The notes under the pieces: model-generated
Databases searched by the model: none
Told to the model about the DNA's origin: nothing
What the model saw: only the letters and a program-made list of their open reading frames with translations
Source of the DNA: a virus
Length of the DNA: 46,768 nucleotides
IMG/VR virus record: IMGVR_UViG_3300022198_000832
Coordinates: 1-46,768 of that record
Reading direction: 5' to 3' (one strand)
Made by a program: the position numbers and the translations under genes
Shown here: piece after piece, positions 46,415 to 46,768 of the stretch
Layout: every line of letters starts with the position of its first letter
Position numbering within the stretch: position 1 is the first letter of the stretch

Positions 46415-46768
46415 TAATATCCATCCTGTACTAATAATAAATCAAATGAAGCAGAAGCAGAAGAGGTAGAACTTGCTAATGCTGAAATATAAATATCTGA
46501 CTTTTGAGGTATTACATTGATTGCATTAAAGATAACAGTTGTTTGACCACCTCTAACATCTAAAAATTGTTTTGTTTGAAACCCTGCGTTAGCAACACTA
46601 TTATCTCTTTGTATAAATTTAAATTCCATTTCTTGATCTTTACCAGATGATATATTCATTGATAGTAAATAACCAGTATAACCTGCAGGTATGGTATATA
46701 AGCACATTAAAGTTTGACCATTACCTGGAGATATAGTTGCAGCAACATCAACGCCACCTGTATAAGTA
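46414..46768 (-). CDS. Beta-rich virion protein, N-terminus cut by window edge
   Basis: The frame is open to the right edge, so the start lies outside. About 118 residues are visible; an internal Met at 46707 is not a convincing start because the frame continues upstream as YTGGVDVAATISPGNGQTL. The body (TIPAGYTGYLLSMNISSGKD, then FLDVRGGQTTVIFNAINVIP) is strongly beta with Gly turns, as in phage fibre or decoration proteins. It forms a pair with 46076-46414. Confidence 0.6.
   Translation of the reverse strand, partial: TYTGGVDVAATISPGNGQTLMCLYTIPAGYTGYLLSMNISSGKDQEMEFKFIQRDNSVANAGFQTKQFLDVRGGQTTVIFNAINVIPQKSDIYISALASSTSSASASFDLLLVQDGY

Overview
The window looks like most of a tailed-phage genome. 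It is AT-rich (about one third G+C by eye), gene-dense and full of 1-25 nt gene overlaps, and almost every gene lies on the minus strand. Recognisable hallmark genes are the large and small terminase subunits, portal, scaffold, major capsid protein, family A DNA polymerase, an archaeo-eukaryotic-type primase and two helicases. The host-derived genes (GroES-like, Hsp20, SpeD-like, 2OG-Fe(II) oxygenase) and several small families are ones I associate with marine phages infecting AT-rich bacteria. The large glycine/alanine/glutamine-rich proteins, an oversized P22-like portal and the lack of a visible tape-measure or tail-sheath gene suggest a short-tailed (podovirus-like) particle. That is inference. 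Both window edges cut through a gene, and I see no integrase, tRNA or CRISPR array.

Layout, from low to high coordinate (transcription mostly runs the other way). 1-14458 is the head and packaging module: a small basic protein, capsid proteins, scaffold, GroES-like cochaperonin, a methyltransferase-like protein, holin, a LAGLIDADG-type endonuclease, portal, a 771-residue protein with an EIQSDYHQ motif, small proteins that share C-terminal tails, and the large terminase subunit. 14459-18671 is a patchwork of small genes broken by GC-rich, repeat-laden noncoding patches, and includes a VRR-NUC nuclease. 18672-19740 holds the small terminase subunit, an iteron-like array of TCTAGGAGTAAA, and a candidate plus-strand small RNA carrying a two-codon minigene with an ideal Shine-Dalgarno and a strong terminator. 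19737-23565 is a run of very small genes, with three plus-strand genes. 23523-33014 is replication and DNA modification: ParB-like protein, DNA polymerase, PAPS-reductase-like protein, cytosine methyltransferase (with a long second reading frame inside it), UvrD-like helicase, primase and a probable ssDNA-binding protein. 33116-34519 is a plus-strand SNF2-type helicase. 34512-36309 has Hsp20, SpeD-like, a PD-(D/E)XK nuclease and a small coiled-coil membrane protein. 36309-46768 is the second virion module: candidate ejection proteins, two glycosyltransferases and small beta-rich proteins.

The genes form a coherent lytic programme. Primase, SF1 helicase, ssDNA-binding protein, nuclease and PolA copy the genome. 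The methyltransferase with its overlapping PAPS-reductase-like partner may modify it. Chaperones support folding of virion proteins. The terminase and portal package DNA into a scaffolded HK97-type capsid. Several genes under 60 codons were found by reading overlaps and ribosome binding sites; many are tiny membrane peptides or zinc-knuckle proteins.

Four observations stand out: the dual-frame methyltransferase locus; the recurring C-terminal tails (DYIKDLL and relatives) on otherwise unrelated small virion-module proteins; the iteron array beside the minigene RNA; and the GC-rich hairpin patches confined to the interval between the two terminase genes.
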